64,000 nucleotides of DNA from Burkholderia sp. 4M9327F10 (GCF_005503145.1 NZ_SCNV01000018.1:1-64000); one strand, 5' to 3'; counted from the stretch's first letter, positions 34,914 through 44,114 are shown. Program-made: numbers and translations. The notes: a model not told the origin generated them from the letters alone.

Positions 34914-37859
34914 ATGAGCAATTCGCAACAAGGCGCGCAGCATTCTCATCCGGCGCATCCGCAGGCTGCGGCGACTCCAGCCGCGCCAGCCGCACCGCCC
35001 TACAAGCCGCTGGCTTTCAGCTTTCCGTTTGCGCCTGCTGGCAAGGACGATGCAGGCGACCCGATGACGTACATGAAGGCGCTCGGCAATGCGCAGAACG
35101 GTTTCTATCCGCTCGGCGCAAACGGCCTGTGGCACGGCGGGATACACTTCGATGGAAAAACCGGCAACGCGCTGAAGCAGGACGTTGGCATTCGCGCGAT
35201 TGCGGATGGTGAGGTGGTCGCGTACCGGCTCGATTCGAAATACCCCGAACTTGAATATCAGGACAAGCGTTCGGCACTCTATTCGACGGGCTTCGTGCTG
35301 GTCCGCCACAAGCTGCAGCTTCCGCCGCCGCAACCGAAACAGGATGCGGCCTCACCGAATGCGGCCAGCACGCAGGGCGCATCCAGCACGCCAGCGGCTC
35401 CGGCCTCTGCCGCCAGCCCGGCGAGCGCCCCGGCTGCAGCAAGCAGTCCAGCCGCTGCTGCGCAACCTTCGAAAGCTCCCGCCGCCGACACGCTGGTGTT
35501 TTTCAGCCTGTACATGCACCTGCTGGACTGGGTCGGATATGAAATGGCGATGGAAGCCGCGAAGGAGGCTCCCGTTGACCCGAACGCACCGAAAATCGAC
35601 TCGATGCCGTTCTGGGAAGGCGACCGGTACTATCGGGTCGGTACGAAAGCAAAGGACAAACAGGATGCGCCGAAGCCGAAGGCTCTTCCGTCCCTGCCGC
35701 AACAGACGGGTGGCGGGATCGGCGCGGACAGCGATCCGATCGGAGCCTTGATCCAGAACGATTTCAAAATGCCGTCGCCAGCCGCAACTGACACCAGCGA
35801 TGATAACGACGATACGCCCCCAACGACGCCCGTTACCGGCATCCGTGTGCGCGATTCAGCCAACGGAAAGATTATCGGGTTGCTGCCGACAGGCTCGGAA
35901 CTGGTCATCTCCACAACGGAGAAGTCGGACAAGCCGGGCTGGGCGAAGATCGCGACGATCAGGAGCGGCACGCCGGTCGGGGCGGTAGCGGGTCAGGACG
36001 CGTCGCCACACGCGCCGTACGGCTGGGTGTATGTCAATGAACTGGATATCGTGGTTGATCCGAAGCCCCTCGATCAGGTGGTGGTGCTCAGGACGCCGTT
36101 TGCCGTGACGGCAGGGACCGTGATCGGTTATCTCGGCCAGTATCAGGACTACACCGATTCAAGTTCCCTGCCGCCGGGACGCACGCATCCGATGCTGCAT
36201 CTGGAGACGTTTGCCGGACCAGACCTGCAGGATTTCGTCAGCAGGAGCAGAGACCGGGTCAAACAGATACCGGCGTCTAACGCGTTTCTTGAAGTTTCGC
36301 CGGGTGCGTTGCTGGTGACGGATATTCCCGAACCCGACCAGACGCTGACCCAGACCGGTCTCCATCTGGTGCCGCTTGGTGATGCGCAAGGATCACACTG
36401 GGTAAAGGTGCAACCGAAGAGTGCTCCACCAGCGGCACCGGCTGCATCAACTCAGGCTGGTCATCATGGCAGCCACCACGGACACCATGCTGCACAGCCG
36501 CTCCAGAATGTCGGACCGGCGCTATGGGTCGATGCCAGTCTCGCGAACCAGACGACGACAGCGGTGGTCAAGGGCTGGACAGACTTCCCCCTGAAAGTCG
36601 CGAACGCGAAGGGACCGGGCGCGGATTTCCGCGACGTGTTCCGCCGCGTCGATCTCGACAAGCTTGGTGCACAGAACGTTGCGAAGGATGACAAAGGCCA
36701 GCACTGGTGGAACATCACGATCGGCACGAAGGACGGCGCAACCCGTCAGGGCTGGGTGTGCGAAAAGGACCATCCGCTTACGCGCATGTGTGGCCCGTGG
36801 GACTGGCCTGGCTTTGAACTGATCGACCATAGCAGTATCAAACCCATCGACATGCTGATGCGTTACCTGTATGTCACGCAGCAATTGGTCCATGGGGAGG
36901 ACGAATCGGAGTTCAAACCAAGCGCATCACTGGTGAACGGTGGCGAACTTATTACGAAACTGGAAAAGGCCATTGACACGAGCCATGATGGCAAGATAAC
37001 TGCGCAGGAATTGAGGGATGCGCAGCAGACGCCGTGGCTGGCTGAAGCCATTTCGCATCTGGTGGTGCGTTGCGAGAGCGAATGGGGCGGCGGCCCCGGC
37101 AAGTGGGATGCCCTGTCGCCGCTGATGAAGGAACTGCTGTGGCTCTGGAAAAGCGAGCTTGAGCGGATCAACAAGCTGCAGTGGTGGGAACAGGTGACGG
37201 GTGTTGAGGGCTTCCCGAAGGAGCCAACGCCGTGGCACTTTCATCCGATTGGGCTGATTGGGAATTTCAATCATGCGACAGGCGGCTTGGATGAACTCAT
37301 TAAGAAAATAGGCGACGCCATTTCCGGCGGCGAGGGTGGTTACGAATCGTATAATACGGGAACCAAGGATGTTCCGGGGGGAGGGGTTGGTCATTCATAT
37401 ATGCATCCTCCGGCAGGAACGGTTACTTCAAAAACAATCGATGAAATCTTGGCAACAGACCCACTCTCTGGTACTGATTCAAATCGAATGTTTGCGACAG
37501 GGAAATATCAGACAACGTTATACACACTTAGGTCTGGTAAGGCGGCTTTGGGATTGACGGGAAATGAAAAATACGATGCAGATATGCAGGAGCGTTTTTT
37601 CAGAGACTATCTCTTCAACAAGGCCGGGGGTGGTGCATTGGCCGCTTTTGTTAAAAGCGGAAAGGGAACTATAGACGACGCCCAGTATGCTGCGGCGCAG
37701 GAGTGGGCTTCTATCTCAGCTCCGCAGGGTCGCCCGATTCAAGACGGTAGAATATCGAACGGTCACATGTCGTACTATCAAGGCGCGGCCAACACGAATA
37801 ATGACAGTTCCACTGGGAAATTGGTGGATGTTCTCAATCAAATTGAAGGGACGAGGTGA
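34914..37859 (+). CDS. T6SS effector: M23-like, SH3-like, EF-hand and C-terminal lysozyme-like domains
   Basis: A 981-residue multidomain protein following vgrG by 52 bp. An M23-like fold seems split: GLWHGGIHFDG (71-81) at one end and THPMLHLETF (424-433) at the other. Between them lie an Ala/Pro/Ser-rich linker (130-195), a segment with YMHLLDW (about 200), and an SH3-like part (about 308-385). A His-rich stretch (515-525) and an EF-hand loop (DTSHDGKITAQEL, 688-700) follow. The last 180 residues resemble phage lambda-type lysozymes: Glu807 in GGEGGYESYNTG, ATGKYQTTLYTL, and EWASISAP. It probably cleaves peptidoglycan in rival cells. From about 37,270 the DNA is visibly more AT-rich, suggesting a swapped-in toxin tip. 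Confidence 0.82.
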   Translation: MSNSQQGAQHSHPAHPQAAATPAAPAAPPYKPLAFSFPFAPAGKDDAGDPMTYMKALGNAQNGFYPLGANGLWHGGIHFDGKTGNALKQDVGIRAIADGEVVAYRLDSKYPELEYQDKRSALYSTGFVLVRHKLQLPPPQPKQDAASPNAASTQGASSTPAAPASAASPASAPAAASSPAAAAQPSKAPAADTLVFFSLYMHLLDWVGYEMAMEAAKEAPVDPNAPKIDSMPFWEGDRYYRVGTKAKDKQDAPKPKALPSLPQQTGGGIGADSDPIGALIQNDFKMPSPAATDTSDDNDDTPPTTPVTGIRVRDSANGKIIGLLPTGSELVISTTEKSDKPGWAKIATIRSGTPVGAVAGQDASPHAPYGWVYVNELDIVVDPKPLDQVVVLRTPFAVTAGTVIGYLGQYQDYTDSSSLPPGRTHPMLHLETFAGPDLQDFVSRSRDRVKQIPASNAFLEVSPGALLVTDIPEPDQTLTQTGLHLVPLGDAQGSHWVKVQPKSAPPAAPAASTQAGHHGSHHGHHAAQPLQNVGPALWVDASLANQTTTAVVKGWTDFPLKVANAKGPGADFRDVFRRVDLDKLGAQNVAKDDKGQHWWNITIGTKDGATRQGWVCEKDHPLTRMCGPWDWPGFELIDHSSIKPIDMLMRYLYVTQQLVHGEDESEFKPSASLVNGGELITKLEKAIDTSHDGKITAQELRDAQQTPWLAEAISHLVVRCESEWGGGPGKWDALSPLMKELLWLWKSELERINKLQWWEQVTGVEGFPKEPTPWHFHPIGLIGNFNHATGGLDELIKKIGDAISGGEGGYESYNTGTKDVPGGGVGHSYMHPPAGTVTSKTIDEILATDPLSGTDSNRMFATGKYQTTLYTLRSGKAALGLTGNEKYDADMQERFFRDYLFNKAGGGALAAFVKSGKGTIDDAQYAAAQEWASISAPQGRPIQDGRISNGHMSYYQGAANTNNDSSTGKLVDVLNQIEGTR

Positions 37860-37864
37860 TAAAC

Positions 37865-38224
37865 GTGAGGCTAAAATTGTCTTTGAAATATCATTTTTGC
37901 GCATTGCTACTTGTTTTTTCCGGTGCTGTGCTTGCTGAGTCAAGCGTTAGTGCACTCAATGTTCCTGCCATAAAAGCCGAGACACCCTACGGTAAGGTTC
38001 GTGAAATCATGTTGGAGCATGGATGGAGTCCATATCACGGTGCCAATGCCTTACCGTGTGCTTCTGAAGACGAAAGGTGCAAAGGACGTCCCGAAATGCA
38101 AGTGTGCTCAGACGTTGGGCTTGGCCAATGTTCTTGGTTATGGAAAAAGGGCGGGAAGATCGTTCTTATAAAAACACAAGATGACGACTTGTTTTATGGC
38201 GTTACTCGGTACTATGGGCATTGA
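37865..38224 (+). CDS. Periplasmic immunity protein for the preceding effector
   Basis: A 119-residue secreted protein. Starting at the GTG at 37865 (AGGTG seven bases upstream, overlapping the effector stop) gives a clear signal peptide, MRLKLSLKYHFCALLLVFSG, with cleavage near VLAES. The mature part has paired cysteines (LPCASEDERC, VCSDVGLGQC) likely to form disulfides. Its position directly after the toxin domain, its export to the periplasm where peptidoglycan toxins act, and its shared AT-rich composition make it the cognate immunity protein. Specific binding is inferred. Confidence 0.8.
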   Translation: MRLKLSLKYHFCALLLVFSGAVLAESSVSALNVPAIKAETPYGKVREIMLEHGWSPYHGANALPCASEDERCKGRPEMQVCSDVGLGQCSWLWKKGGKIVLIKTQDDDLFYGVTRYYGH

Positions 38225-38323
38225 AATGAGGTTTAATACTGAGATCGTTGATTGATCGTAATGATCCGGTTAGTCTGATATAGATTCCTCATAGCCAATG
38301 CTGTCTTAATACATCACATCATG

Positions 38324-38572
38324 ATGAACCTCATTCGTGTTGGCGACGATACCGACCACGATGGTAAGGTTGAAACGGGCTCTACAACAATGCGCTTCGA
38401 CGGTCGTTTCGTCGCCCGCAAGGGTGATCGTGTCTCGTGCCCTCGCCACCCCGACGTGTCGCCCAATGTGATTGAGGAAGGCGACACATCGATGACCGAT
38501 GGTGGTATCCCGATTGCCCGACACGGGCACCGGGCTACCTGCGGGTGTCACCTGATTTCGAGCCTGGTCTGA
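38324..38572 (+). CDS. PAAR-domain protein
   Basis: An 82-residue PAAR protein, the sharp cone that caps a VgrG trimer. It has the typical repeats IRVGDDTDHDGKVETGS, KGDRVSCPRH and DGGIPIARHGHRATCGCHL, with cysteine and histidine residues placed to bind the tip zinc. It is a minimal PAAR without a fused toxin. It follows the effector-immunity pair and completes the orphan delivery cassette. The ATG at 38324 is preferred over 38321 by family N-terminus. Confidence 0.9.
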   Translation: MNLIRVGDDTDHDGKVETGSTTMRFDGRFVARKGDRVSCPRHPDVSPNVIEEGDTSMTDGGIPIARHGHRATCGCHLISSLV

Positions 38573-38660
38573 CCGGTTATAGGGGCTTTATACAATTCGA
38601 AGCGGCAGCCATCCAGCCTGCAACGCCGAACACATCCTACCTTCACGTGTACCAACTTTC

Positions 38661-39125
38661 GTGAAATCCCGACCGGCAAAAAAGAAAACATCACGAGGCA
38701 GCCCACGTGCCGCATTGACGAAAGAAAAACTGCTCCCGCCGACGGCCGGATCAGCGCGCGAGGTTTCCCTGCGCAATCACCTTGCGCTTGCTGCTTGCCG
38801 CAGCGGTGCCGGAAGCACGGCGCTTCTCGGCGAGATGTTCATCGTGGCCAGCCTGAGCTGGTTTCTGCGAGAAGCAGGTTTCGGCGATGAACCCGATTCC
38901 TTCTATCACGATGTACAGGGGGCACTCGAACGTTGCGTTGCGCTCACATTTAGCAGCGAAGCCTGGAGCATTGAATCTGCCGACGAGGTTATTCTTGCGG
39001 GGCTGCTGTGTTTCTACGACCAGCAGTTCGCGGCCGCACCAGTTTATGTGATGGATGGTGCGCGAAAGCGGATATTGCGTCTGGCGCAGGCTAAGTGGAT
39101 GCTCCCGTGGCCCGGCAGGGAGTAG
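38661..39125 (+). CDS. Conserved hypothetical (often labelled Fis-family regulator)
   Basis: A 154-residue protein beginning with a basic stretch (KSRPAKKKTSRGSPRAALTKEKLLPP), then a mostly helical body (LRNHLALAACRSG, GEMFIVASLSWFLREAG). I recall similar Burkholderiaceae proteins labelled Fis-family transcriptional regulators, but I see no Fis helix-turn-helix here and do not endorse that label. It starts with GTG at 38661 without a clear ribosome site. It lies 88 bp after PAAR on the same strand and may be part of the cassette. Confidence 0.6.
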   Translation: MKSRPAKKKTSRGSPRAALTKEKLLPPTAGSAREVSLRNHLALAACRSGAGSTALLGEMFIVASLSWFLREAGFGDEPDSFYHDVQGALERCVALTFSSEAWSIESADEVILAGLLCFYDQQFAAAPVYVMDGARKRILRLAQAKWMLPWPGRE

Positions 39126-39195
39126 CGCATTGCCTCGCTCCACGCTGGCAGTCATCGGAAGTCCGGGAGCACATCGGGTTGCTGTGAGCGAGGGT

Positions 39196-41211
39196 TCAAG
39201 GTCCACGGCGTAGAAGCGGCAGGAACTGTCCGGCAACAAGTCCATTCGCGTAGTCGGACATGTGATCGCCATAGCTATAAAGATATTTCCCGTTCATCGT
39301 CATCGGGCAGACATTCCGCTGCGAGTCACACAGCACAGACGTAGGGTCGTAGACGGTCAGATCAGGATGGCGTGCCTTTATCTGGTCAACGATGCTGCGG
39401 TAGGCGGATGTGCGGTCGAGATAACTGCGATAGCTGATTGCACAACGCTGGGCAGCATTGAGGTCCGACACGCCGAGCACGCGATGCACAAACGGCCATG
39501 CGAGCGGCCGTCGGTCCATGCACTGCCGGGGATCGCGCAGTTCGGGATTGTCCAGCATGAGCGCGACGCGTTTGCCTGCGTGCAGCAGAACGGCGATTGC
39601 ATTATCCAGCCCGTCGCCCGCGGCGGACATCGTCGCCTTTGACGAACCGTCATATGCGAACTGCGGACCGACAATATCCCGGCTGGCTGCAACCAGTACG
39701 ACGGTCGTCAACTCTGGATTGCCGAGCAGCATGCGCAACGCGGCGTTATTCGCCTCGCGACACTCGTCCGCGTCACCCACCGCATTCGATGCGATTTCAT
39801 GCACGCCAGCCATCGGCGGACAGCTTGCGCGCGCAACCAGCGTCCAGCTCATGCCTGGCATTGACTTACGCACCAGCCCCCAGTACAGCGCGTCGGCCTT
39901 GCTGTCGCCCCACACCGCGAAATGGGAGGGTGCCCGTTTGTCCGTCGCGCAGAACTGGAAGAGGTGCCGGTCGGCAGATGACACGCCGCACGTGAGATTG
40001 ACGAATTCGTGACCCGCGCCCAGCGTTGCCGTGGTGACATCCGCATCCGGGCTGTACCCCTTCCTGAACCCGAACCCTCCGCGAACATACGTCATGCCGC
40101 CAAGATACGCCGCGCCGAGCATCAGCACGCACGGCGCAACCAGTTTCCACCGGACCTGCGGCCCGAAGCGAACCGGCCGTTCAACGAGCACGGTTGTCAG
40201 CCACGCCAGCGCGATGCTCACGGCGACAATGCCGATCCGCACGCCCACTGGCGGTTCACCGTCCGCGACAATGAAACACAGCGACAGCAGCGGCCAGTGC
40301 CACAGGTACAGCGCGTAGCTGATTTTGCCGAACCACACCGCGACCGGATTACCGAGCAGCAGCCGGTTCGCCACCCCTTTCGGACCCGCTGCAATCAACG
40401 CTGCCGCGCCTAGCACCGGTGGCACCGCAAACCATCCCGGAAAGGGCAACCGGGAATTCAGCACGATAAACGAGACCACGCACAGCAACAGACCGATCGA
40501 TGACGCGCTATGGGCGTGGTCGTTTCGCTTCACGCATCTGCCGGAAGCCGCGATTGCGAGCCCGGCGCCTGCGGCCAGCTCCCACATGCGGCTTGTCGGC
40601 CAGTAAAACGCGGCGGTCGGGTGATACCGGACCAGCCAGATGGCTGACACGAACGACAGTAATCCGGTCACTGCGCAGACCAGCGCGACCCGACGCAGCC
40701 GAACGGCGACGTACATCAGGACAGGCCACACGATGTAGAACTGCTCCTCGACGCCGAGCGACCAGAGATGAAGCAGGGGCTTGGCGGAAGCGGTCTGGTC
40801 AAAATATCCGGCTTCCATCCAGAACGCCCAGTTCGAGACGAATCCCGCGCCCGCGAGCACGTGTTTTCCAAGCTCGCGGTACTCGTCGCCGGTCAGGCAG
40901 AACCAGCCCATCGCCCACGTCGCGAGTAGCACGGTCACGAGTGCGGGAAATATGCGCCGGATACGCCGCGCATAGAACTGTGCCAGCGAATACTGTCCTG
41001 CCTGCATGTCGGCGAGCAGGATGCCGGTAATCAGGTAGCCGGAAATGACAAAGAAGATATCGACGCCGACGAAGCCTCCCGGCAGCACCGCTGGAAACGC
41101 GTGAAAGATAACGACCGCGAGCACGGCAATCGCGCGCAGGCCATCAATGTCGGGACGATAGGTGTGTGATCTTGCGGTCGCTACGGCGACAACGGGGAGT
41201 GTTCTGGTCAT
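39196..41211 (-). CDS. Acyltransferase 3 / SGNH-domain membrane protein (OafA/YrhL type)
   Basis: A 671-residue membrane protein. The acyltransferase-3 domain occupies about 1-380 with ten or more membrane segments, starting RPDIDGLRAIAVL, with FFVISGYLITGILL near 53-66 and RRIFPALV near 85. The C-terminal periplasmic SGNH esterase-like domain has the nucleophile motif GDS (435-437) and the terminal Asp-His pair in GDHMSDYANGL (648-658). Such proteins O-acetylate lipopolysaccharide O-antigen or other surface glycans. Here it could change phage or immune recognition. It diverges from an XRE regulator gene; the palindrome between them may control both. Confidence 0.9.
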   Translation of the reverse strand: MTRTLPVVAVATARSHTYRPDIDGLRAIAVLAVVIFHAFPAVLPGGFVGVDIFFVISGYLITGILLADMQAGQYSLAQFYARRIRRIFPALVTVLLATWAMGWFCLTGDEYRELGKHVLAGAGFVSNWAFWMEAGYFDQTASAKPLLHLWSLGVEEQFYIVWPVLMYVAVRLRRVALVCAVTGLLSFVSAIWLVRYHPTAAFYWPTSRMWELAAGAGLAIAASGRCVKRNDHAHSASSIGLLLCVVSFIVLNSRLPFPGWFAVPPVLGAAALIAAGPKGVANRLLLGNPVAVWFGKISYALYLWHWPLLSLCFIVADGEPPVGVRIGIVAVSIALAWLTTVLVERPVRFGPQVRWKLVAPCVLMLGAAYLGGMTYVRGGFGFRKGYSPDADVTTATLGAGHEFVNLTCGVSSADRHLFQFCATDKRAPSHFAVWGDSKADALYWGLVRKSMPGMSWTLVARASCPPMAGVHEIASNAVGDADECREANNAALRMLLGNPELTTVVLVAASRDIVGPQFAYDGSSKATMSAAGDGLDNAIAVLLHAGKRVALMLDNPELRDPRQCMDRRPLAWPFVHRVLGVSDLNAAQRCAISYRSYLDRTSAYRSIVDQIKARHPDLTVYDPTSVLCDSQRNVCPMTMNGKYLYSYGDHMSDYANGLVAGQFLPLLRRGP

Positions 41212-41384
41212 GGTTGTGCGGGTGCGCGAGGCGGGCGGACGGCAAGAAGCCCCCGGATGCGTTCGTGCGCCAGTTCCGGTTTGTAGTGTTTACTCGACAA
41301 ACAAAGGCGTAACAAACCCCTGCGTCCTGATAGACACAGTCAGCAAGGGAGAGCGATATGGATCAGCGGAAATCGGATTGTAGA

Positions 41385-41413
41385 GTAAACACGACGTATA
41401 ATGTCGTGTTTAC
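41385..41413. promoter_or_regulatory. 11-bp perfect inverted repeat enclosing a TATAAT box (XRE operator)
   Basis: GTAAACACGAC (41385-41395) and GTCGTGTTTAC (41403-41413) are exact complements. The 7-base spacer is GTATAAT, containing a consensus -10 box (41397-41402) for rightward transcription. A further GTGTTTAC half-site lies at 41287-41294, closer to the acyltransferase. This is a textbook autorepressor site for the XRE protein encoded just downstream. Confidence 0.75.
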
Positions 41414-41435
41414 AGCGTCGTTAATCAGTCTACAG

Positions 41436-41783
41436 ATGGGCATCCTGCCCACCATGACCGTCAAACGATTCGCCTCTGTGCCCACCAAACCCGCCCCGAT
41501 CTCCATTGCGCTGGGCGGCCGTATCAAGCAGCGTCGGCACGAAGTGGAGAAATCGCAGGAAACGCTGGCGTTCGAGGCGCACGTGGATCGCACCTACATT
41601 TCGGCGATCGAGCGAGGCGTCGCCAATCCGTCCATCGAGACGCTGGCGAACATCTGCTATGCGCTGAACGTAACGCTGGCTGAACTGTTCGAGCCGCTGG
41701 GTGGCGTTTCACTTGCGCCGACCGGCGAGCGCCGCGCAAATGCTGCGACGCCGCCCGACATCAAACGCTCCCGGTTCCGCTGA
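41436..41783 (+). CDS. XRE-family helix-turn-helix regulator
   Basis: A 115-residue DNA-binding protein. The Cro/C1-type helix-turn-helix runs from IALGGRIKQRRHEVEKSQETLAFEAHVDRTYISAIERG to ALNVTLAELFEPL. The frame extends back to 41358, but the promoter palindrome lies inside that extension, so I prefer ATG 41436 or 41454; neither has a strong ribosome site. It most likely represses its own promoter at 41385-41413 and perhaps the divergent acyltransferase gene. Confidence 0.85.
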   Translation: MGILPTMTVKRFASVPTKPAPISIALGGRIKQRRHEVEKSQETLAFEAHVDRTYISAIERGVANPSIETLANICYALNVTLAELFEPLGGVSLAPTGERRANAATPPDIKRSRFR

Positions 41784-41871
41784 TCCGTTTTCCGGCTATC
41801 TGCTGGCGGGTCATCGCACGACCGTCAACCGGCGTGAAGCATGCGGTTGACGGCGTGCAAATCTGGATGAA

Positions 41872-42234
41872 TCAGGCGACCCAGCCCATCAGGATGCTGC
41901 AGCCGACCACTGTGCCGATCAGCAGTCCGACTATCTGCGGCCCGACGCTCCAGAAAATCTTTGCCCCGAGCATTCCCTGCAAACCGCCGCTGGTGATGAT
42001 GATGTCCGGTTTCGCTGCGCGGCGAAGTGCATTGCCGATCCGCACGCCGACGACGCCCAGTAGTGCGCCCGCAATCCAGACGAAGACGAACTTGAGCGCC
42101 AGATGCTGGGTGTGCGGTGGCATATCGGCTCCCGTCGCCATGAATGAGATCAGGAGGGCGATGATCGCCCAGAGCACCGCGCCGAGGCGGCTTTTTCTGG
42201 CGGGGGTCTTAACTTGGTTGTTGCTGGTTTCCAT
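41872..42234 (-). CDS. Small membrane protein, unknown
   Basis: A 120-residue protein with about three hydrophobic segments (LGAVLWAIIALLISFMATGA, FVFVWIAGALLGVVGVRIG, and IVGLLIGTVVGCSILMGWVA) and a basic N-terminus. AAGGAATAAAC precedes the ATG at 42234, a good ribosome site. It lies 97 bp downstream of a possible papain-like peptidase gene on the same strand and is likely co-transcribed. I recognise no family. Confidence 0.65.
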   Translation of the reverse strand: METSNNQVKTPARKSRLGAVLWAIIALLISFMATGADMPPHTQHLALKFVFVWIAGALLGVVGVRIGNALRRAAKPDIIITSGGLQGMLGAKIFWSVGPQIVGLLIGTVVGCSILMGWVA

Positions 42235-42331
42235 GTTTATTCCTTGTTGATAGATAGTGAAGTTCAGATGTAAATGCACGTCGGACGAACGTCATTGCGC
42301 CGGAAGAGTGAACCGGAGACGTTTGAGGTAA

Positions 42332-42991
42332 CTACGGCGGCTTATCGGAGCGTTTCTCACGGATCGACACCGCGCCGTCGAGCACCGCGGAAAACGTTTC
42401 TCGCGCCGTGATGTAGGTTCCATACCGGGCGCGTTTGCCGGAATCGGGGTTCGCGTAATCCAGGCGTGCGTTGCACGTCGCCATGGGAGCATCGCGCTCC
42501 GCCGGATCGAGGATCAGCAGCGCATGGGGCTGGAATCTGCAACCCTGCGTGCGGCCCTCGCTGCCCACGACCAGCACGGCATGCGAAAGGGACTGCCCGA
42601 TCGGCCGCCAGCTCGCAATCACCAGATGTCCGCGCGACAGTTCCTGTTCGCAGAAGTCGAGCACTTTGCGGTGAGCACCTTCGAGAACGGCGGGTTGCAG
42701 GCTCCAGTCGCACTCCCGTATGACCCCCGCCACTTCCGTGAGCGTTGCACCCGTGAAGTACAGCGGCGCTGCACGGTTCCAGAGATCGGCTTCCGGTCCC
42801 CGGCGTCGCCACGACACGGCGGTCGGATCGGCGATGCGCCCGAGTATCGCGAGAGCACTTGCCGTAGCGTAAAGCGAGCATGCCGAGTCCCAGTCGCCCT
42901 GAAGGGCGTGAATTGCGAATTTCGATCCCGCCCGTAACGTCTGTCCGGGCGTGAGACGGGGATGAAGTCGTTGCACGATGAACTCCCGCAT
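42332..42991 (-). CDS. Papain/C39-like cysteine peptidase candidate
   Basis: A 219-residue protein whose layout resembles C39-type papain-fold proteins. Cys38 is at the head of a helix (GDWDSACSLYATASAL), His137 is in QSLSHAVLVVGSE, and Asp162 is in LLILDPAERD, in the order Cys-His-Asp. C39 domains cleave leader peptides of bacteriocins or act as other peptidases. No transporter domain is fused here. The ATG at 42991 overlaps the stop codon of the upstream gene (TGATG), implying translational coupling. The assignment rests on motif order by eye. Confidence 0.62.
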   Translation of the reverse strand: MREFIVQRLHPRLTPGQTLRAGSKFAIHALQGDWDSACSLYATASALAILGRIADPTAVSWRRRGPEADLWNRAAPLYFTGATLTEVAGVIRECDWSLQPAVLEGAHRKVLDFCEQELSRGHLVIASWRPIGQSLSHAVLVVGSEGRTQGCRFQPHALLILDPAERDAPMATCNARLDYANPDSGKRARYGTYITARETFSAVLDGAVSIREKRSDKPP

Positions 42992-43299
42992 CAGTATTCG
43001 CCCGGCAGGAGCACGGTGCTTACGCTTCTGTCGCGCTCGGTGATGATCCAGACGCGCTCCCGCGAGGCGCCAATCTCGTAGCAGGACAGGATGCGTAAGC
43101 CGACAACGATTGCTTCGAGATTGAGTCGCACATCCGCTGCACAGAGACTTCCGAAATCGCCGTTCTGATGACGCCATAGCAAGGTCGTAGCATTGGTGCC
43201 GGTCCGATCCAGTACATCGATCGCGCCGGGTGTGGCCACGACCTGCCCGAGCGGAAATAGCGGTTGCAACTGGTGATCTGGTGATGTATTCGGTTTCAT
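42991..43299 (-). CDS. Small conserved protein of mobile elements (often mislabelled type I restriction subunit M)
   Basis: A 102-residue protein containing PLGQVVATPGAIDVLDRTG, RHQNGDFGSLCAADVRLN and VWIITERDRSVSTVLLPGEY. This matches a family I recall as common on plasmids and integrative elements, often wrongly named type I restriction endonuclease subunit M; it is far too small to be a methyltransferase. Its function is unknown. It is coupled to the downstream peptidase-like gene by a one-base overlap. Confidence 0.75.
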   Translation of the reverse strand: MKPNTSPDHQLQPLFPLGQVVATPGAIDVLDRTGTNATTLLWRHQNGDFGSLCAADVRLNLEAIVVGLRILSCYEIGASRERVWIITERDRSVSTVLLPGEY

Positions 43300-44114
43300 G
43301 ATGAGGTTTAGGTATCCGAAATATTTGAGGCGTGAGTCATCTCCGGATGACGATCCGGTCACAGGCTCTGGAGTGGGAAAACTGGAAACGCGAGGCTGCT
43401 GCGGGTGCGTTTCAGGAAAACAGGGTGCTACAAGGGAGGTCGACGGTGCAACTCAAGGCACAGACCGGATGAGAACAAAGATTCGCGCAGGTAAAGACAA
43501 GGTTGAGGCGATAAAAACGTATTTTTGCCAGAAAATCAACATAAACGGCCATCGAACCGGCATTCGTCGGTGAAAATTTAACACAAATCGCGCTAAATTG
43601 ATAAAAGAGTCAGATCACCCGATCAAAAATCGGAAAACTTTGCCAATCTTACGGGGTTGCCGCATTTCCGACGCTGCCGGGATGCCAGAAATCGTCTTCC
43701 GGCCCGTTTTCCGGGCCGCCAGCGGCTTCCAATTCCCCGGCCAAGGGTTTGCGCGGGGTAAGAGGATGCGGGGCGCTATGGCTCGGATTCCCTTGCTGAA
43801 AGAATCGTAATAGTTGACGCGGCGCAGCAATTGCCGGTTCGACCCCGCTCCGGTGCCGAAAATCGGGTCATCCCGCCCATTTTTTAAGCATGATCTGTGG
43901 TTTCAGGCGCTTTCAGGTGATTGGCAGTCCAAAGCCTGGTTTAGGAGCTTGTCTTGACCGTCGCCGGTCCGACAAGGCCAGGGATATTGAAGATTCAGTG
44001 TCGCTGCGTTCGCGAACGCGAGGTGCAATCACTGTAGTAGATAGCCGAACTGGGTAGCCAATCAGATTCCCGGTGCAAAGATTCCTTGTGGTGTCATACC
44101 CGTCGCGCGACGGG
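43300..44114. other. 815-bp stretch without a supported gene
   Basis: Short open frames exist on both strands, but none shows family similarity or a good start. AT-rich pockets occur near 43,500-43,640 (AACACAAATCGCGCTAAATTG, followed by a TTTGCC-type stretch). It must hold the promoter for the leftward three-gene unit starting at 43299. An origin or transfer site is possible, but I see no iteron series or recognisable nic site. Confidence 0.4.
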
